From Enterovirga aerilata (lineage in GTDB: Bacteria; Pseudomonadota; Alphaproteobacteria; Rhizobiales; Beijerinckiaceae), in assembly GCF_013044135.1 (NCBI RefSeq), contig NZ_JABEPP010000001.1:124001-188000 (forward strand): a stretch of DNA of 64,000 bases, read 5' to 3'. The notes beneath the pieces are model-generated. The model was not told the origin of the DNA. It made no database searches and saw nothing but the letters and a program-made list of their open reading frames with translations. Position 1 is the stretch's first letter, and each line of letters begins with the position of its first letter. Below, piece after piece: positions 35,085 to 45,109 of this stretch. The translations under genes and the position numbers were made by a program.

Positions 35085-38000
35085 CTACGCTCGCCCGGGC
35101 GCCTTGATCTGGGCATCGGTGGACCAGGTCGCGGGGGACGGGGCCTCGTTGGTGGCCTGGTTCGGCGGCGTCACCCGCCAGCGCTCGACGATGCTCTTGG
35201 CGCGGGCGAGGTCTGCCGGCTGGAGCCGCGCGCCGACCTCGTCGCGCTTGCGGCCTGCCTCATCGTCGCCCTGCGCGGCCGCGATCGCGAACCAGGCATA
35301 GGAGCGGACGAGGTCCGGCTGGGTGCCGAGGCCGCGCGCGAGCAGGACGGCCAGGTTGAACTGGCTGTCGCGGACGCCTTGATCGGCAGCCTTCTGGAAC
35401 CAGGTCATCGCGCCCGCATAGTCCGGCTTGCCGCCTACGCCCTCGGCCATCAGCACGGCGAGATTGTGCATGGCGCGGGTGTTTCCGTTCTCCGCGGCGC
35501 GCTGATACCAGCGCCGCGCCGCCTCGACGTCGCGGGCGACCCCGATGCCCTTCTCGTAGGCATTGCCGGCTCGGTATTGAGCGATCGCCAGGTTCTTCTC
35601 GCCCGCCTTCTCGAAAAGAGCGACGGCCGCCCGCGGGTCGCGCGCCACCCCGCGCCCTTCCATCGTGCGGGAGGCGAGCTCGTACAGGGCGGCCGCGTCG
35701 CCGCCCGCCGCCGCCTGCCTGAGCGAGGACGGGATCCCGCTCGTGCCCTCTGGGGCAATCGGCGGTTTTGGCGGAGGCACGGTCGAGGCCGGCACGGGCG
35801 GAAGCTGCGAGACCTCCTTTTGGCCTAATCCGTCGATGGCGGGCGGCTGGCCGCCGGCGGCGCCGGCATTCGCCTGGGCCGCGGAGGAGGGCTCGGCCGC
35901 AACCCCCTGTTGCTGTTGCGAAATCGCCGGAACCTCGCGGGGCGGCGCGACGGATTGCGTTGTCGTCGGCTCCGGCGCTTCCGGCAGGGCAGCGACCTTC
36001 ATGGGCGCGCCCGCCGTGATCACCGGCGCTGGAGCCTGGGACGCTGCAGGCGGCGGCTTCAGGGCGGCGATCTGCGACGGCTGCTCCGCCGTCAACTCGG
36101 CGAGCAGACGGTATCCGCCGATGGCCACCACGAGGGCTGCGGCGCTGACCAGCAGCGGACGGCGAAGGCGGTCCAGCACGCCCCGGATTCTGGCCTGTCC
36201 GGATCCCTCCTCGGCCGAGGCGAGCCTGTCGAGCGGCCGGCCCTTGCCCTTTTCGGCATCCGCCGCGGCCGCCTGAGCCGCGCGGCGCGCAGCCGCAATG
36301 AAGCTCGCCTTGATGTCGCGCGGATCTTCCGCACCGGTCTCGGGTGCAGGGGCCTCGGTGCCGGAACGGGGACGTCCCGCGCCAGGCTCGAGCAGGACCT
36401 CGTTCTCCGGCGCGCGGGGAAGCGGCCGGTCCGCATCCGAGAGGCCGGAGCTGAGGACCGCCTCGTTGAGGCGCCGCAAGGCCGTGTCGCTGAGCGGCGC
36501 GAGGCCGGCCGGAACCCCGACCGCCTCCTCGCCAACGGCGTGCCCGGGCGGCTCTTCGTGCCCCCCGGAAGCCCGGATGGGCAGGTCGGGAGAGGCGACG
36601 AGATCAGGCCGGTGCTCGTCGATATAGGCCTGAGGGGAAGCCGATGGGCCTGCAGCCGGCGCGCCCTCGCGCATGGCCTGAAGCGTGCGCTCGACGGCGC
36701 TGCGGGCCGCCTGCTCGGCAATGTCGATCGTGCCTTGGCGCCAGCTTGCGACCTCGCTCATGAGGTCGGTCATCGCCTGGCTCAGATCCGAGAGCGCCGG
36801 ATCGCGCGAGGCGGTCGAGCCGATCGTGGCGGAGAGCCCGGCAATCTGCCGCTCGATCTGCTCCAGCATCTCGGGGTCGGAGGCATGCCGCTCGAGCCGT
36901 TCGATCTTCTCGATCAGCATCACGAGCATGGAGGCGATGGGCTGCAGCTCGTCCTTGGTCGCCTGCTGGATATCCGCCGCGCTCAGCTCCAGCCGTCCGG
37001 ACGGCGCCCCCGACGAGAGGGCGTCGCGCATCTCTTCGAAAGCGACCCGGAGGGACGTGAAGTCGTCGGAATCGATCTGCCGGCTTCCGATGCGCGCGAG
37101 GTCGAGCTTCAGGTCGCCGAGCTGGTCGCTGAGCGCGCTGATGTCGGCTGGGACCGCCATGCCGCCGAGCATTCGCTTGACATCGGCCACCTCCCGCGAG
37201 AGCGCGTCAATGGCGGCCGGATCGATGCCGCTCGCGGCCACGATGTCCAGCTTGTGCGAGACGATGTCGATGTCCCGCGCGAGCTTGCCGATGCCTTCCG
37301 TCGGCATGCTGCCGGTCCCGGCAAGCCGCTTGACCTCGACCTGGAGCGCTTCGACCTCGGCCTCGACCGGGGCGAGGTTGCCGCCCCCTGTGCGAAGCTC
37401 CGCGATCTCCTGCGCCAGCATGCTGATGGAGCGCTCGAGCGTCCCGAGATCGGAGCGCGTGGCCAGCGCCGCCAGGGAGCCGTGCAGCCTGTCGACGTCC
37501 TGACGCAACGCCTCCAGACTGCTCGCCGGGGCGACTTTCGTCGGCATGGCGGACAGCTCCTCCGCCGCCGGCCGGCGTGAGGAGGACGGCGCAAGCATCC
37601 GCGCGGGCGCGGCCTCCGCGATCGGGGAGGGAGCGATTTCATCCTCGAGCGCGGCTTGGCGCGCGCGGATCTCGACCACCGCGTCTTCGATGTGCCGGGG
37701 CACGGGCTTGCGCACGGCGCCGCTTGGGGCTTCGAGGCGGCCCGCGATCTCGCGGATGCGGTTCTCCAGCTTCCGGAAGGCCTCCTCCTGCGCCGCGAGC
37801 GCCTCGGAGCGGGAGCGCTCTGCCGGACCGTGATCCAGCCGCTCGACCGCGCTCAGCGCATCGATGCCGCCCCTGGGCGGCTCGGGAGCTCTACCCGCCT
37901 CGGCCAAGTCCTCCTGCGCGCGTTCGATCCAGGCGCTCATCGAGCCGAGTGCCGTGCTCGATCGTGCGGCGGGAGCGTCGCGCTCGCGCACCGTATCGGG

Positions 38001-38165
38001 GGCTGGCGGCAGGTCCGAGCTCGCGCCTGTTCGGTTGTCACCCTCCCGGGAGCGGCGCGCCTGCTCGGCGACAGCTGCGTCCAGCCACTCGTCGATGCTG
38101 CGGCTCGCGCGGTCGGTTTCGCTCTCGACGGAGCCCGGCCTACGCAAAGGGACGTTCTGTCTCAT
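35085..38165 (-). CDS. PodJ-like polarity protein with coiled coil and Sel1 repeats
   Basis: A 1026 aa single-pass membrane protein. The cytoplasmic part (residues 1-668) is long, acidic and coiled-coil rich, with repeated heptads such as DVDRLHGSLAALATR. One transmembrane helix at about 669-691 (RPLLVSAAALVVAIGGYRLLAEL) is followed by a proline/alanine-rich stalk and four Sel1-type repeats at about 823-975. This layout matches Caulobacter PodJ, the polar scaffold for cell polarity and division, which in other alphaproteobacteria has homologues ending in a peptidoglycan-binding domain. No peptidoglycan-binding or lytic-transglycosylase domain is visible here. A specific role is inferred, not shown. 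Confidence 0.8.
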   Translation of the reverse strand: MRQNVPLRRPGSVESETDRASRSIDEWLDAAVAEQARRSREGDNRTGASSDLPPAPDTVRERDAPAARSSTALGSMSAWIERAQEDLAEAGRAPEPPRGGIDALSAVERLDHGPAERSRSEALAAQEEAFRKLENRIREIAGRLEAPSGAVRKPVPRHIEDAVVEIRARQAALEDEIAPSPIAEAAPARMLAPSSSRRPAAEELSAMPTKVAPASSLEALRQDVDRLHGSLAALATRSDLGTLERSISMLAQEIAELRTGGGNLAPVEAEVEALQVEVKRLAGTGSMPTEGIGKLARDIDIVSHKLDIVAASGIDPAAIDALSREVADVKRMLGGMAVPADISALSDQLGDLKLDLARIGSRQIDSDDFTSLRVAFEEMRDALSSGAPSGRLELSAADIQQATKDELQPIASMLVMLIEKIERLERHASDPEMLEQIERQIAGLSATIGSTASRDPALSDLSQAMTDLMSEVASWRQGTIDIAEQAARSAVERTLQAMREGAPAAGPSASPQAYIDEHRPDLVASPDLPIRASGGHEEPPGHAVGEEAVGVPAGLAPLSDTALRRLNEAVLSSGLSDADRPLPRAPENEVLLEPGAGRPRSGTEAPAPETGAEDPRDIKASFIAAARRAAQAAAADAEKGKGRPLDRLASAEEGSGQARIRGVLDRLRRPLLVSAAALVVAIGGYRLLAELTAEQPSQIAALKPPPAASQAPAPVITAGAPMKVAALPEAPEPTTTQSVAPPREVPAISQQQQGVAAEPSSAAQANAGAAGGQPPAIDGLGQKEVSQLPPVPASTVPPPKPPIAPEGTSGIPSSLRQAAAGGDAAALYELASRTMEGRGVARDPRAAVALFEKAGEKNLAIAQYRAGNAYEKGIGVARDVEAARRWYQRAAENGNTRAMHNLAVLMAEGVGGKPDYAGAMTWFQKAADQGVRDSQFNLAVLLARGLGTQPDLVRSYAWFAIAAAQGDDEAGRKRDEVGARLQPADLARAKSIVERWRVTPPNQATNEAPSPATWSTDAQIKAPGRA

Positions 38166-38285
38166 CGATCGCTCATGCCGCGAGGGGGCGGTACGCGCGA
38201 CCCGCCTTGCCCCTCGGGCGGACCGCTACGCCAACAGAGCGTCGGGCCGCCTTTCTTAAAGGGAAAGTTGACGAGCCACGTCGCT

Positions 38286-38307
38286 GATCAAGGATTTACG
38301 ATCAAGG
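38286..38307. repeat. Tandem direct repeat GATCAAGG
   Basis: GATCAAGG occurs at 38286-38293 and 38300-38307, 14 bases apart. It lies in the 259-base gap between the divergent PodJ-like gene and the acyl-CoA dehydrogenase gene, just after a TTGACG at 38268-38273. It could be a regulator or promoter element; it was read by eye. Confidence 0.35.
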
Positions 38308-38312
38308 TAAAC

Positions 38313-38366
38313 AGCACGTTAAGGTCCTGCCAGCGTGCTTTACACTTGCGCACACGAGCTTGTGCG
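38313..38366. promoter_or_regulatory. Two inverted repeats upstream of the acyl-CoA dehydrogenase gene
   Basis: AGCACG (38313-38318) pairs with CGTGCT (38334-38339), and CGCACA (38349-38354) pairs with TGTGCG (38361-38366); both are perfect 6-bp arms. The second is about 60 bases before the start of the beta-oxidation cluster and may be an operator for a fatty-acid regulator. This is inference only. Confidence 0.35.
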
Positions 38367-38424
38367 GACGTGGCTTTGCGGTATCTGTCCGGGCCGTCGA
38401 TCAGGCTGGACAGAAGGCGATCAG

Positions 38425-40218
38425 ATGCCGAGCTACAAGGCGCCCGTCGAAGATGTGAAGTTCATACTCCAGGATGTTCTGGGGATCGACCGCTTCAACA
38501 ATCTCGCGGGTTTCGCCGAAGCGAGTCCTGACGTGATCGACGCCATCCTTCAGGAAGGCGCGAAGTTCTGTGAGGAGGTCATCGCGCCGCTGAATCTGCC
38601 CGGCGACCAGGAGGGCTGCACGCGCCATCCCGACGGATCGGTGACCACGCCCAAGGGGTTCAGGGAGGCCTACAGGGCCTATGCCGCGGGCGGCTGGATG
38701 GGGCTCGCGGCGCCGGCGGAGTATGGCGGGCAGGACCTGCCGCACACCATCAACACCGTCATGCAGGAGTTCATCTCCTCGGCCAATCTCGCCTTCGGCA
38801 TGTATCCCGGCCTGACCCAGGGCGCCATCGCGGCGCTCCTCGTGCATGGCTCGCCGGATCAGAAGCGGACCTTCCTGCCGAAAATGGTCGAGGGCGCCTG
38901 GACGGGCACCATGAACCTGACCGAGCCGCATTGCGGCACGGATCTCGGCCTCCTCAAGACGAAGGCGGTCCCGAACGGCGACGGCTCCTATGCGATCACC
39001 GGCACCAAGATCTTCATCTCGGCCGGCGAGCATGACCTGTCGGAGAACATCGTCCACCTGGTGCTTGCCCGGATCGAGGGCGCGCCGGCCGGAACCAAGG
39101 GCATCTCGCTCTTCGTCGTCCCGAAATTCCTGGTGAACGGCGACGGTTCGCTCGGGCCGCGGAACGGCGTCTCCTGCGGCTCCATCGAGCACAAGATGGG
39201 CATCCACGCGAACGCCACCTGCGTGATGAACTACGACGGCGCGAAAGGCTGGCTCGTGGGGCAGGAGAACCGCGGTCTCAACGCCATGTTCGTGATGATG
39301 AACGAGGCGCGCCTCGCCGTGGGCGTGCAGGGGCTCGCCCAGTCGGAGGTCGCCTACCAGAACGCCGCCTCCTACGCCAAGGAGCGCCTGCAGGGCAGGG
39401 CGCTCACGGGTGCCGCGGCGCCTGACAAGCCGGCCGATCCGATCATCGTCCACCCGGACGTCCGCCGGAACCTCATGCTCGTGCGCGCCTTCAACGAGGC
39501 GGCGCGCGCGCTGGTGCTCTGGGCGGCGCTGAGCTCGGACGTGGCGCATCGCTCCGAGGATCCTGCCGAGCGGCAGGCTGCGGACGACCGGCTCGGGCTC
39601 CTTACCCCGGTGGTCAAGGGCGTCCTGACCGATCTCGGCTTCGAGAACGCGGTGCGGGCGCAGCAGGTGCTCGGGGGGCACGGCTACATCGCCGAATGGG
39701 GCATGGAGCAGTTCGTACGCGACGCCCGCATCGCCATGATCTACGAGGGCGCGAACGGCATCCAGGCGATGGACCTCGTCGGCCGCAAGCTGCCCAAGGA
39801 CGGCGGGCGCGCCCTGATGGCGTTCATGGGCGAGGTCGAGGCGTTCTGCCGGGAGAACGGCGCCGAGGACGGCATGAAGCCCTTCGTCGAACCTCTCGCG
39901 AAGGGCCTCGAGCAGCTCCAGGGTGCGACCATGTGGTTCATGCAGAACGCGATGGCGAAGCCCGACAATGCAGGCGCCGGCGCGACCGAGTACATGCACC
40001 TCATGGGGCTCGTGGCCCTGGGCTACATGTGGGGTAAGATGGCCAAGGCGGCGCTCGCCCGTAAGGCGGCGGGCGACGGCGCCGCGGCCCGCATGGACGC
40101 GAAGCTCGTGACGGGGCGCTTCTTCATGGAGCGCATGATGCCCGAGGCGGGCGCGCTCGCCCGGCGCATCCGGGCGGGGTCGGACGCGATCATGGCGCTG
40201 CCGGCCGAGATGTTCTAG
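38425..40218 (+). CDS. Acyl-CoA dehydrogenase, DmdC-like long form
   Basis: A 597 aa FAD-dependent acyl-CoA dehydrogenase with the extra C-terminal domain seen in DmdC-like proteins. Visible blocks are [78 protein letters not shown], and the flavin/active-site region [21 protein letters not shown] with [13 protein letters not shown]. It oxidises acyl-CoA to enoyl-CoA, the first step of beta-oxidation. ATG 38425 is used; a longer frame from 38335 has no homology. It is followed by thiolase. Confidence 0.93.
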   Translation: MPSYKAPVEDVKFILQDVLGIDRFNNLAGFAEASPDVIDAILQEGAKFCEEVIAPLNLPGDQEGCTRHPDGSVTTPKGFREAYRAYAAGGWMGLAAPAEYGGQDLPHTINTVMQEFISSANLAFGMYPGLTQGAIAALLVHGSPDQKRTFLPKMVEGAWTGTMNLTEPHCGTDLGLLKTKAVPNGDGSYAITGTKIFISAGEHDLSENIVHLVLARIEGAPAGTKGISLFVVPKFLVNGDGSLGPRNGVSCGSIEHKMGIHANATCVMNYDGAKGWLVGQENRGLNAMFVMMNEARLAVGVQGLAQSEVAYQNAASYAKERLQGRALTGAAAPDKPADPIIVHPDVRRNLMLVRAFNEAARALVLWAALSSDVAHRSEDPAERQAADDRLGLLTPVVKGVLTDLGFENAVRAQQVLGGHGYIAEWGMEQFVRDARIAMIYEGANGIQAMDLVGRKLPKDGGRALMAFMGEVEAFCRENGAEDGMKPFVEPLAKGLEQLQGATMWFMQNAMAKPDNAGAGATEYMHLMGLVALGYMWGKMAKAALARKAAGDGAAARMDAKLVTGRFFMERMMPEAGALARRIRAGSDAIMALPAEMF

Positions 40219-40288
40219 CGCGGCGCCGCCCTATATAGCTGAAGAGCCTGAGCGCGGCCGGGCGGAACGAAGCGGCACCGGAGGCACG

Positions 40289-41497
40289 ATGCCCGAAGCT
40301 TACATCTACGACCACGTTCGTACCCCGCGCGGGCGCGGCAAGCCGGACGGGGCGCTGCACGAGGTGACGTCGCTCCGGCTGGCCGAGACCGCCCTGCGGG
40401 CGATCCGCGACCGCAACGGGCTCGACACGAAGCTCGTGGACGACGTCGTGCTCGGCTGCGTCGATCCGGTCGGCGAGGCGGGCGGCGACATCGCCCGCGC
40501 TGCGGCGCTGGTGGCCGATTACGGCGATCACGTCCCCGGGGTCCAGCTCAACCGCTTCTGCGCCTCGGGCCTGGACGCCGTGAACTTCGCAGCCGCGCAG
40601 GTCATGGCGGGCCAGCAGGACATGGCGGTGGCGGGCGGCGTCGAATCGATGAGCCGGGTCGGCATCGGCGCGTCCGGCGGCGCCTGGCCCGTCGATCCCG
40701 CGATCGCGATCAAGTCCTACTTCATGCCGCAGGGAGTCTCTGCCGATCTGATCGCGACGAAGTACGGCTTCTCGCGGGACGACGTGGACGCCTATGCGGT
40801 GGAGTCGCAGAAGCGCGCCGCCCGGTCCTGGGAGGAGGGACGCTTCGCCCGCTCCGTCGTGCCGGTGCGCGACGTGAACAACCTCATCATCCTCGACCAT
40901 GACGAGCACATGCGGCCGGGCACCGACATGCAGTCGCTCGGCGCGCTGAAGCCCTCCTTCGTGCAGATGGGCGAGATGGGTGGTTTCGACGCCGTGGCCG
41001 TGGACGCCCATCCCGAGATCGAGGGCGTGAACCACGTCCACCATGCCGGCAATTCGTCCGGCATCGTGGACGGCGCCGCGGCCGTGCTCATCGGGAACAG
41101 GGAGGTCGGGAACGCTGCCGGGCTGAAGCCGCGCGCCCGCATACGGGCCTTCGCCAATATCGGGTCCGAGCCGGCCATGATGCTGACCGGCCCCGTCGAC
41201 GTGACCGAGAAGCTCTTCCGCCGCTCCGGGATGACGAGGGACGATATCGACCTTTTCGAGCTGAACGAGGCCTTCGCGTCCGTGGTCCTGCGCTATCGGC
41301 AGGCTTTCGACATCGATCCGGACAAGCTGAACGTCTGCGGCGGTGCGATCGCCATGGGCCATCCGCTCGGCGCGACCGGCGCGATGATCCTCGGGACGGT
41401 GCTCGACGAGCTCGAGCGGACGGACAGGACCACTGCGCTCGTCACGCTCTGCATCGGCGCCGGCATGGGCACGGCCACCATCATCGAGCGGGTGTGA
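40289..41497 (+). CDS. Acetyl-CoA C-acetyltransferase (FadA-like thiolase)
   Basis: A 402 aa thiolase that cleaves 3-ketoacyl-CoA. Active-site residues are visible: Cys91 in [12 protein letters not shown], His358 in [14 protein letters not shown], and Cys388 in [10 protein letters not shown]. The order acyl-CoA dehydrogenase-thiolase-FadB-like enzyme is a known beta-oxidation arrangement in the order, but here the FadB gene is separated from it by two unrelated units. The stop overlaps the next gene (GTGA). Confidence 0.93.
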   Translation: MPEAYIYDHVRTPRGRGKPDGALHEVTSLRLAETALRAIRDRNGLDTKLVDDVVLGCVDPVGEAGGDIARAAALVADYGDHVPGVQLNRFCASGLDAVNFAAAQVMAGQQDMAVAGGVESMSRVGIGASGGAWPVDPAIAIKSYFMPQGVSADLIATKYGFSRDDVDAYAVESQKRAARSWEEGRFARSVVPVRDVNNLIILDHDEHMRPGTDMQSLGALKPSFVQMGEMGGFDAVAVDAHPEIEGVNHVHHAGNSSGIVDGAAAVLIGNREVGNAAGLKPRARIRAFANIGSEPAMMLTGPVDVTEKLFRRSGMTRDDIDLFELNEAFASVVLRYRQAFDIDPDKLNVCGGAIAMGHPLGATGAMILGTVLDELERTDRTTALVTLCIGAGMGTATIIERV

Positions 41498-42093
41498 GCG
41501 AGAACTCCCGCCTCGATCCGGCGAGGACGGCCCTTCTGGTCATCGACGTCCAGAAGGGGTTCGACGAGATCGCAGCGTCCGGCCTGCCGCGCAACAACCC
41601 GGGTGCGGAGGGCAGGATCGCGGAGCTGCTGGCCGCCTTCCGGGCGGCCGGGGCGCCCGTGATCCATATCCGCCACGCTTCGCGCGAGCCGAGCTCGGTG
41701 TTCCGTCCCGAGCATTCCGGCTACGCCGTCCAGGATCTTGCGCGCGAGCTGCCCGGCGAGCCCGTGCTCGTGAAGCACGTTAACAGCGCCTTCATCGGCA
41801 CCGATCTCGACGAGCTTCTTCGCACGCGTGGGAGCGGGTCGCTGGTGATCGTCGGGGCGACGACCAACCATTGCGTCGAGACGACGACCCGCATGGCCGG
41901 CAATCTCGACTACGACGCCCGCCTCGTCAGCGACGCGGCCTGGACCTTCGAGCGCAGCGGGCCGGATGGCGACAGGTATCCGGCCGAGGCGATCCACGCG
42001 ATGAGCTTCGCCAACCTCTCGGGAGAATTTGCGACGATCGTGAGGGCGGACGAGGTCGTCCGCGCGCTCTCGCCGGACCTCGCATCCGCCTGA
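41494..42093 (+). CDS. Isochorismatase-like cysteine hydrolase
   Basis: A 199 aa cysteine hydrolase of the isochorismatase/nicotinamidase superfamily. The predicted triad is Asp18 ([10 protein letters not shown]), Lys94 (LVKHVNSAF) and Cys127 ([13 protein letters not shown]). The start is GTG overlapping the thiolase stop, so it is translated from the same mRNA. The substrate (isochorismate, nicotinamide, N-carbamoyl amide or other) cannot be read. Its placement in a fatty-acid operon is unusual. Confidence 0.9.
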   Translation: MSENSRLDPARTALLVIDVQKGFDEIAASGLPRNNPGAEGRIAELLAAFRAAGAPVIHIRHASREPSSVFRPEHSGYAVQDLARELPGEPVLVKHVNSAFIGTDLDELLRTRGSGSLVIVGATTNHCVETTTRMAGNLDYDARLVSDAAWTFERSGPDGDRYPAEAIHAMSFANLSGEFATIVRADEVVRALSPDLASA

Positions 42094-42103
42094 CTTGTCG
42101 AAA

Positions 42104-42120
42104 GTAGTGATGCTCACTAC
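42104..42120. promoter_or_regulatory. Perfect operator-like palindrome before the antitoxin gene
   Basis: GTAGTGA-TGC-TCACTAC, perfect 7-bp arms with a 3-base centre, ending 9 bases before the antitoxin start. Toxin-antitoxin operons of the Phd/VapB type are autorepressed through such palindromes, so this is a likely operator. Confidence 0.65.
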
Positions 42121-42129
42121 GCTCAGGCC

Positions 42130-42384
42130 ATGCGCACTGTCTCCGCAGCCGATGCGAACCGGCATTTCTCCAAGCTCCTCCGGGAGGTGAAGGCGGGCGA
42201 GACGGTCGTGATCACCTCGCACGGTGAGCCTGTCGCCCGGATCGAGCCGGTCTCCGAGGAGGAGCAGGATCGCGCACGCAGGCAGGCGGCCCTGAAGAAG
42301 CTCTTCGACAGGCTTGAGTCGCAGCCTGCGATGAACATTCCGATTACCTGGACGCGGGACGACATCTACGACGACGACTTCTGA
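42130..42384 (+). CDS. Phd/YefM-type antitoxin
   Basis: An 84 aa prevent-host-death family antitoxin. The N-terminal DNA-binding fold reads [21 protein letters not shown] followed by [17 protein letters not shown], a family hallmark. The C-terminal tail ([20 protein letters not shown]) is the toxin-binding part. Its stop overlaps the toxin start (TGATG). The paired toxin is frameshifted (see next entry), so the antitoxin may now be an orphan. It lies inside the beta-oxidation cluster. Confidence 0.9.
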   Translation: MRTVSAADANRHFSKLLREVKAGETVVITSHGEPVARIEPVSEEEQDRARRQAALKKLFDRLESQPAMNIPITWTRDDIYDDDF

Positions 42385-42826
42385 TGGTCGCCGCCGATAC
42401 GAACATCCTCATCTACGCGGAGCGCTTCGGCCACCGACGCCGAACCCAGCTTGCCACGACGTTTCTGAAGCAGCTACGTCGGCGGGGCTTGTTCTGCCGG
42501 CACAGGTACTCGCGGAGGCATATCGCGTTCTCTGCCGGAAAGGGCGGCTCAAGCGTGTGGATGCGCGTGAGCGGATTGGCGAATACGAGGATGCCGCCGA
42601 GGTAGCGCCGACGCTTCAAAGCACCTTGTCGGCCGCTCTCGATCTGGCCACCACGCATCGGCTCCAGATCTTCGATGCCATCATCCTTGCCGCTTCCGCA
42701 GAGGCGGGGTGCCGCATGCTGCTCACCGAGAACATGCAGGATGGCTTCGTGTGGCGCGGCGTCACGGTCGTGAACCCCTTCGCCGCGACACCTCACCCGC
42801 TCCTGGCCGACCTGCTCCGCCATTGA
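42384..42826 (+). pseudogene. Frameshifted VapC-type PIN toxin
   Basis: The toxin partner of the Phd-type antitoxin, disrupted by a frameshift. In the first frame it starts [12 protein letters not shown] with the PIN aspartate. From about 42491 the homology continues in another frame: GLVLPAQVLAEAYRVLCRKG, then ALDLATTHRLQIFDAIILAA and CRMLLTENMQDG to the stop at 42826. Restoring a single G after 42491 (TTG-GTT-CTG) rejoins both halves into a 147 aa PIN protein. No slippery heptamer is present, so this reads as a one-base deletion or a sequencing error rather than programmed frameshifting. Confidence 0.88.
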
Positions 42827-42895
42827 GCGCGGGTTCCCTGCTCACAAGGCGCGGCGTCTCTGCTAAGGCGAGGGCGAGCTGATCGAGGAACGCCC

Positions 42896-45106
42896 ATGAA
42901 CCTCCAGAACTTCCGCTTCGAGGTCGATGCCGACGGAATCGCGCTCGCGACCTGGGACATGGCCGGGCGTTCGATGAACGTCATCACGCCGGACGTGATG
43001 CAGGAGCTGTCCGCCATCGTCGAGAAGGTTGCGTCCGACGAGGCGGTCAAGGGATGCGTGGTGACGTCCGGGAAGGAGACCTTCTCAGGCGGCGCCGATC
43101 TCACCATGCTCCAGGGACTCGGGACCGAGTATGCCCGGCTCGCCGGCGAAAAGGGCGAGTACGAGGCGATGCGCTTCTTCTTCGAGGAATCGCGCAAGCT
43201 CTCGCTTCTCTACCGTCGGCTGGAAACCTGCGGGAAGCCCTTCGCGACGGCCGTCGCGGGCACCTGCCTCGGCGGCGCTTTCGAGCTCGCGCTTGCCTGC
43301 CACTACCGCGTGCTGGCGAATGACGACGCGACCCGCGTCGGCCTGCCCGAGATCAAGGTCGGGCTGTTCCCAGGCGCGGGCGGGACGCAGCGCATCGCCC
43401 GCCTCATGCCGACCGGCGACGCGCTCCAGCTTCTCTTTCGCGGCGACCAGCTTCGGCCGCTGATGGCCAAGAACATGGGGCTCGCGCACGAGGTGGTCCC
43501 CCGGGGCGAGATCGTCGAGAAGGCGAAGGCCTGGATCAGGGCCGGCGGATCGGCCGTGGCACCCTGGGATCTGCCGAAGTTCAAGGCCCCGTCCGGCAGG
43601 GTCTATTCGCCGGCCGGGATGATGATCTGGCCTCCTGCCAACGCCATCTATCGGCGCGAAACGCACGACAACTACCCGGCCGCGAAAGCCATCCTGCAGT
43701 CGGTCTACGAGGGCCTGCAGCTTCCGATGGACCTCGCGCTCAAGGTCGAGAGCCGCTACTTCGCGAACATCCTGAGATCGCGGGAGGCGGCCGCGATGAT
43801 CCGCACGCTGTTCCTGTCGAAGAGCGAGCTCGAAAAGGGCGCACGCCGTCCCGCAGGCGTGCCGAGATCGGACCTGCGCAGCGTCGGCGTCGTCGGCGCC
43901 GGGTTCATGGGGGCGGGCATCGCCTATGTGACCGCGAGCGCGGGCATGAAGGTCGTGCTCGTCGACCGCGACCAGGAGGCTGCCGACAAGGGAAAGGCCT
44001 ATTCGCACAAGCTCGTCACCGATCAGATCAACAAGGGCCGGGCGAAGTCGGCCGATCGTGACGCGCTGCTCGAGCGGATCACGGCTACGGCGGACTACGC
44101 GGCACTCGCCGAATGCGACCTGGTCATCGAGGCCGTCTTCGAGGACCCGAAGGTCAAGGACGAGGTGATCCGCCAGGTCGAGGCGGTGATCCGTCCCGAC
44201 TGCATCTTCGCATCCAACACCTCCACGCTGCCGATCTCAGGCCTGGCCAGATCGGCATCTCGGCCGGGGCAGTTCATCGGCATCCATTTCTTCTCGCCGG
44301 TCGAGAAGATGATGCTCGTCGAGATCATCACCGGCCGCGAGACCGGAGAGGCGGCGCTCGCGACCGCGCTCGACTATGTGCGCGCCATCAGGAAGACGCC
44401 GATCGTCGTGAACGATTCCCGCGGCTTCTTCGCCAACCGCTGCGTCGGCGCCTACATCCTGGAGGGCCACCTGATGCTGGCCGAAGGGGTGCCGGCGGCC
44501 ATGATCGAGAACGTGGCCCGCATCGCCGGCATGCCGGTCGGGCCGCTCTCGCTGAACGACGAGGTCGGCCTCGATCTCGCGCTCCGGATCGTCAAGGCCA
44601 CGAAGGCGCAGGTCGGGGAGGCGGCGGTCAGTCCGGCGCAGGAGGCCGTCCTGACCGCGCTGGTCGAGCGCGAGGGACGGCTCGGGCGGAAGAACGCGAA
44701 GGGCTTCTACGACTATCCGCCGAAAGGCCAGGGCCAGAAGAAGCTATGGCCGGGCCTTGCCGAACTCCAGCCGACGAAGCTCGATCCCGATGCGGTCAGC
44801 GTCGCCGAGCTGAGGCAGCGGTTCCTCGTCGTCCAGGCGCTCGAGGCGGCCCGCACCGTCGAGGAGGGCGTCGTGACCGATCCGCGCGAGGCGGATGTCG
44901 GCTCCATTCTCGGCTTCGGCTTCGCGCCGTTCACCGGCGGAGCGCTCTCCTATATCGACGGGATGGGCGCGAAGGCCTTCGTGGAGCTCGCGCGCAGCCT
45001 CCAGGCGAGACATGGCGCCCGGTTCCAGCCGAACAAGCTTCTGCTCGAGATGGCGGAATCAGGCCGGTCCTTCTACGGCCAGGGGGCTGGGAAGAAGGCG
45101 GCATGA
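42896..45106 (+). CDS. FadB-like multifunctional enoyl-CoA hydratase/3-hydroxyacyl-CoA dehydrogenase
   Basis: A 736 aa two-enzyme beta-oxidation protein. The N-terminal crotonase domain has GTCLGGAFELALACHYRV and GLPEIKVGLFPGAGGTQRI, which carry the two catalytic glutamates. The C-terminal 3-hydroxyacyl-CoA dehydrogenase has an NAD fold with VGAGFMGAGIAYV near residue 330, an IGIHFFSPVEKMMLVE block and GFFANRCVGAYILEG. It converts enoyl-CoA to 3-ketoacyl-CoA for the upstream thiolase. GAGGAA precedes the ATG. Separated from thiolase by the hydrolase and the toxin-antitoxin pair. Confidence 0.94.
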   Translation: MNLQNFRFEVDADGIALATWDMAGRSMNVITPDVMQELSAIVEKVASDEAVKGCVVTSGKETFSGGADLTMLQGLGTEYARLAGEKGEYEAMRFFFEESRKLSLLYRRLETCGKPFATAVAGTCLGGAFELALACHYRVLANDDATRVGLPEIKVGLFPGAGGTQRIARLMPTGDALQLLFRGDQLRPLMAKNMGLAHEVVPRGEIVEKAKAWIRAGGSAVAPWDLPKFKAPSGRVYSPAGMMIWPPANAIYRRETHDNYPAAKAILQSVYEGLQLPMDLALKVESRYFANILRSREAAAMIRTLFLSKSELEKGARRPAGVPRSDLRSVGVVGAGFMGAGIAYVTASAGMKVVLVDRDQEAADKGKAYSHKLVTDQINKGRAKSADRDALLERITATADYAALAECDLVIEAVFEDPKVKDEVIRQVEAVIRPDCIFASNTSTLPISGLARSASRPGQFIGIHFFSPVEKMMLVEIITGRETGEAALATALDYVRAIRKTPIVVNDSRGFFANRCVGAYILEGHLMLAEGVPAAMIENVARIAGMPVGPLSLNDEVGLDLALRIVKATKAQVGEAAVSPAQEAVLTALVEREGRLGRKNAKGFYDYPPKGQGQKKLWPGLAELQPTKLDPDAVSVAELRQRFLVVQALEAARTVEEGVVTDPREADVGSILGFGFAPFTGGALSYIDGMGAKAFVELARSLQARHGARFQPNKLLLEMAESGRSFYGQGAGKKAA

Positions 45107-45109
45107 GCG

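Noticed and set aside
42486-42494. Programmed ribosomal frameshift in the PIN toxin
   Set aside because: There is no slippery heptamer or downstream stem, and one inserted base restores the frame, so a mutation or read error is simpler.
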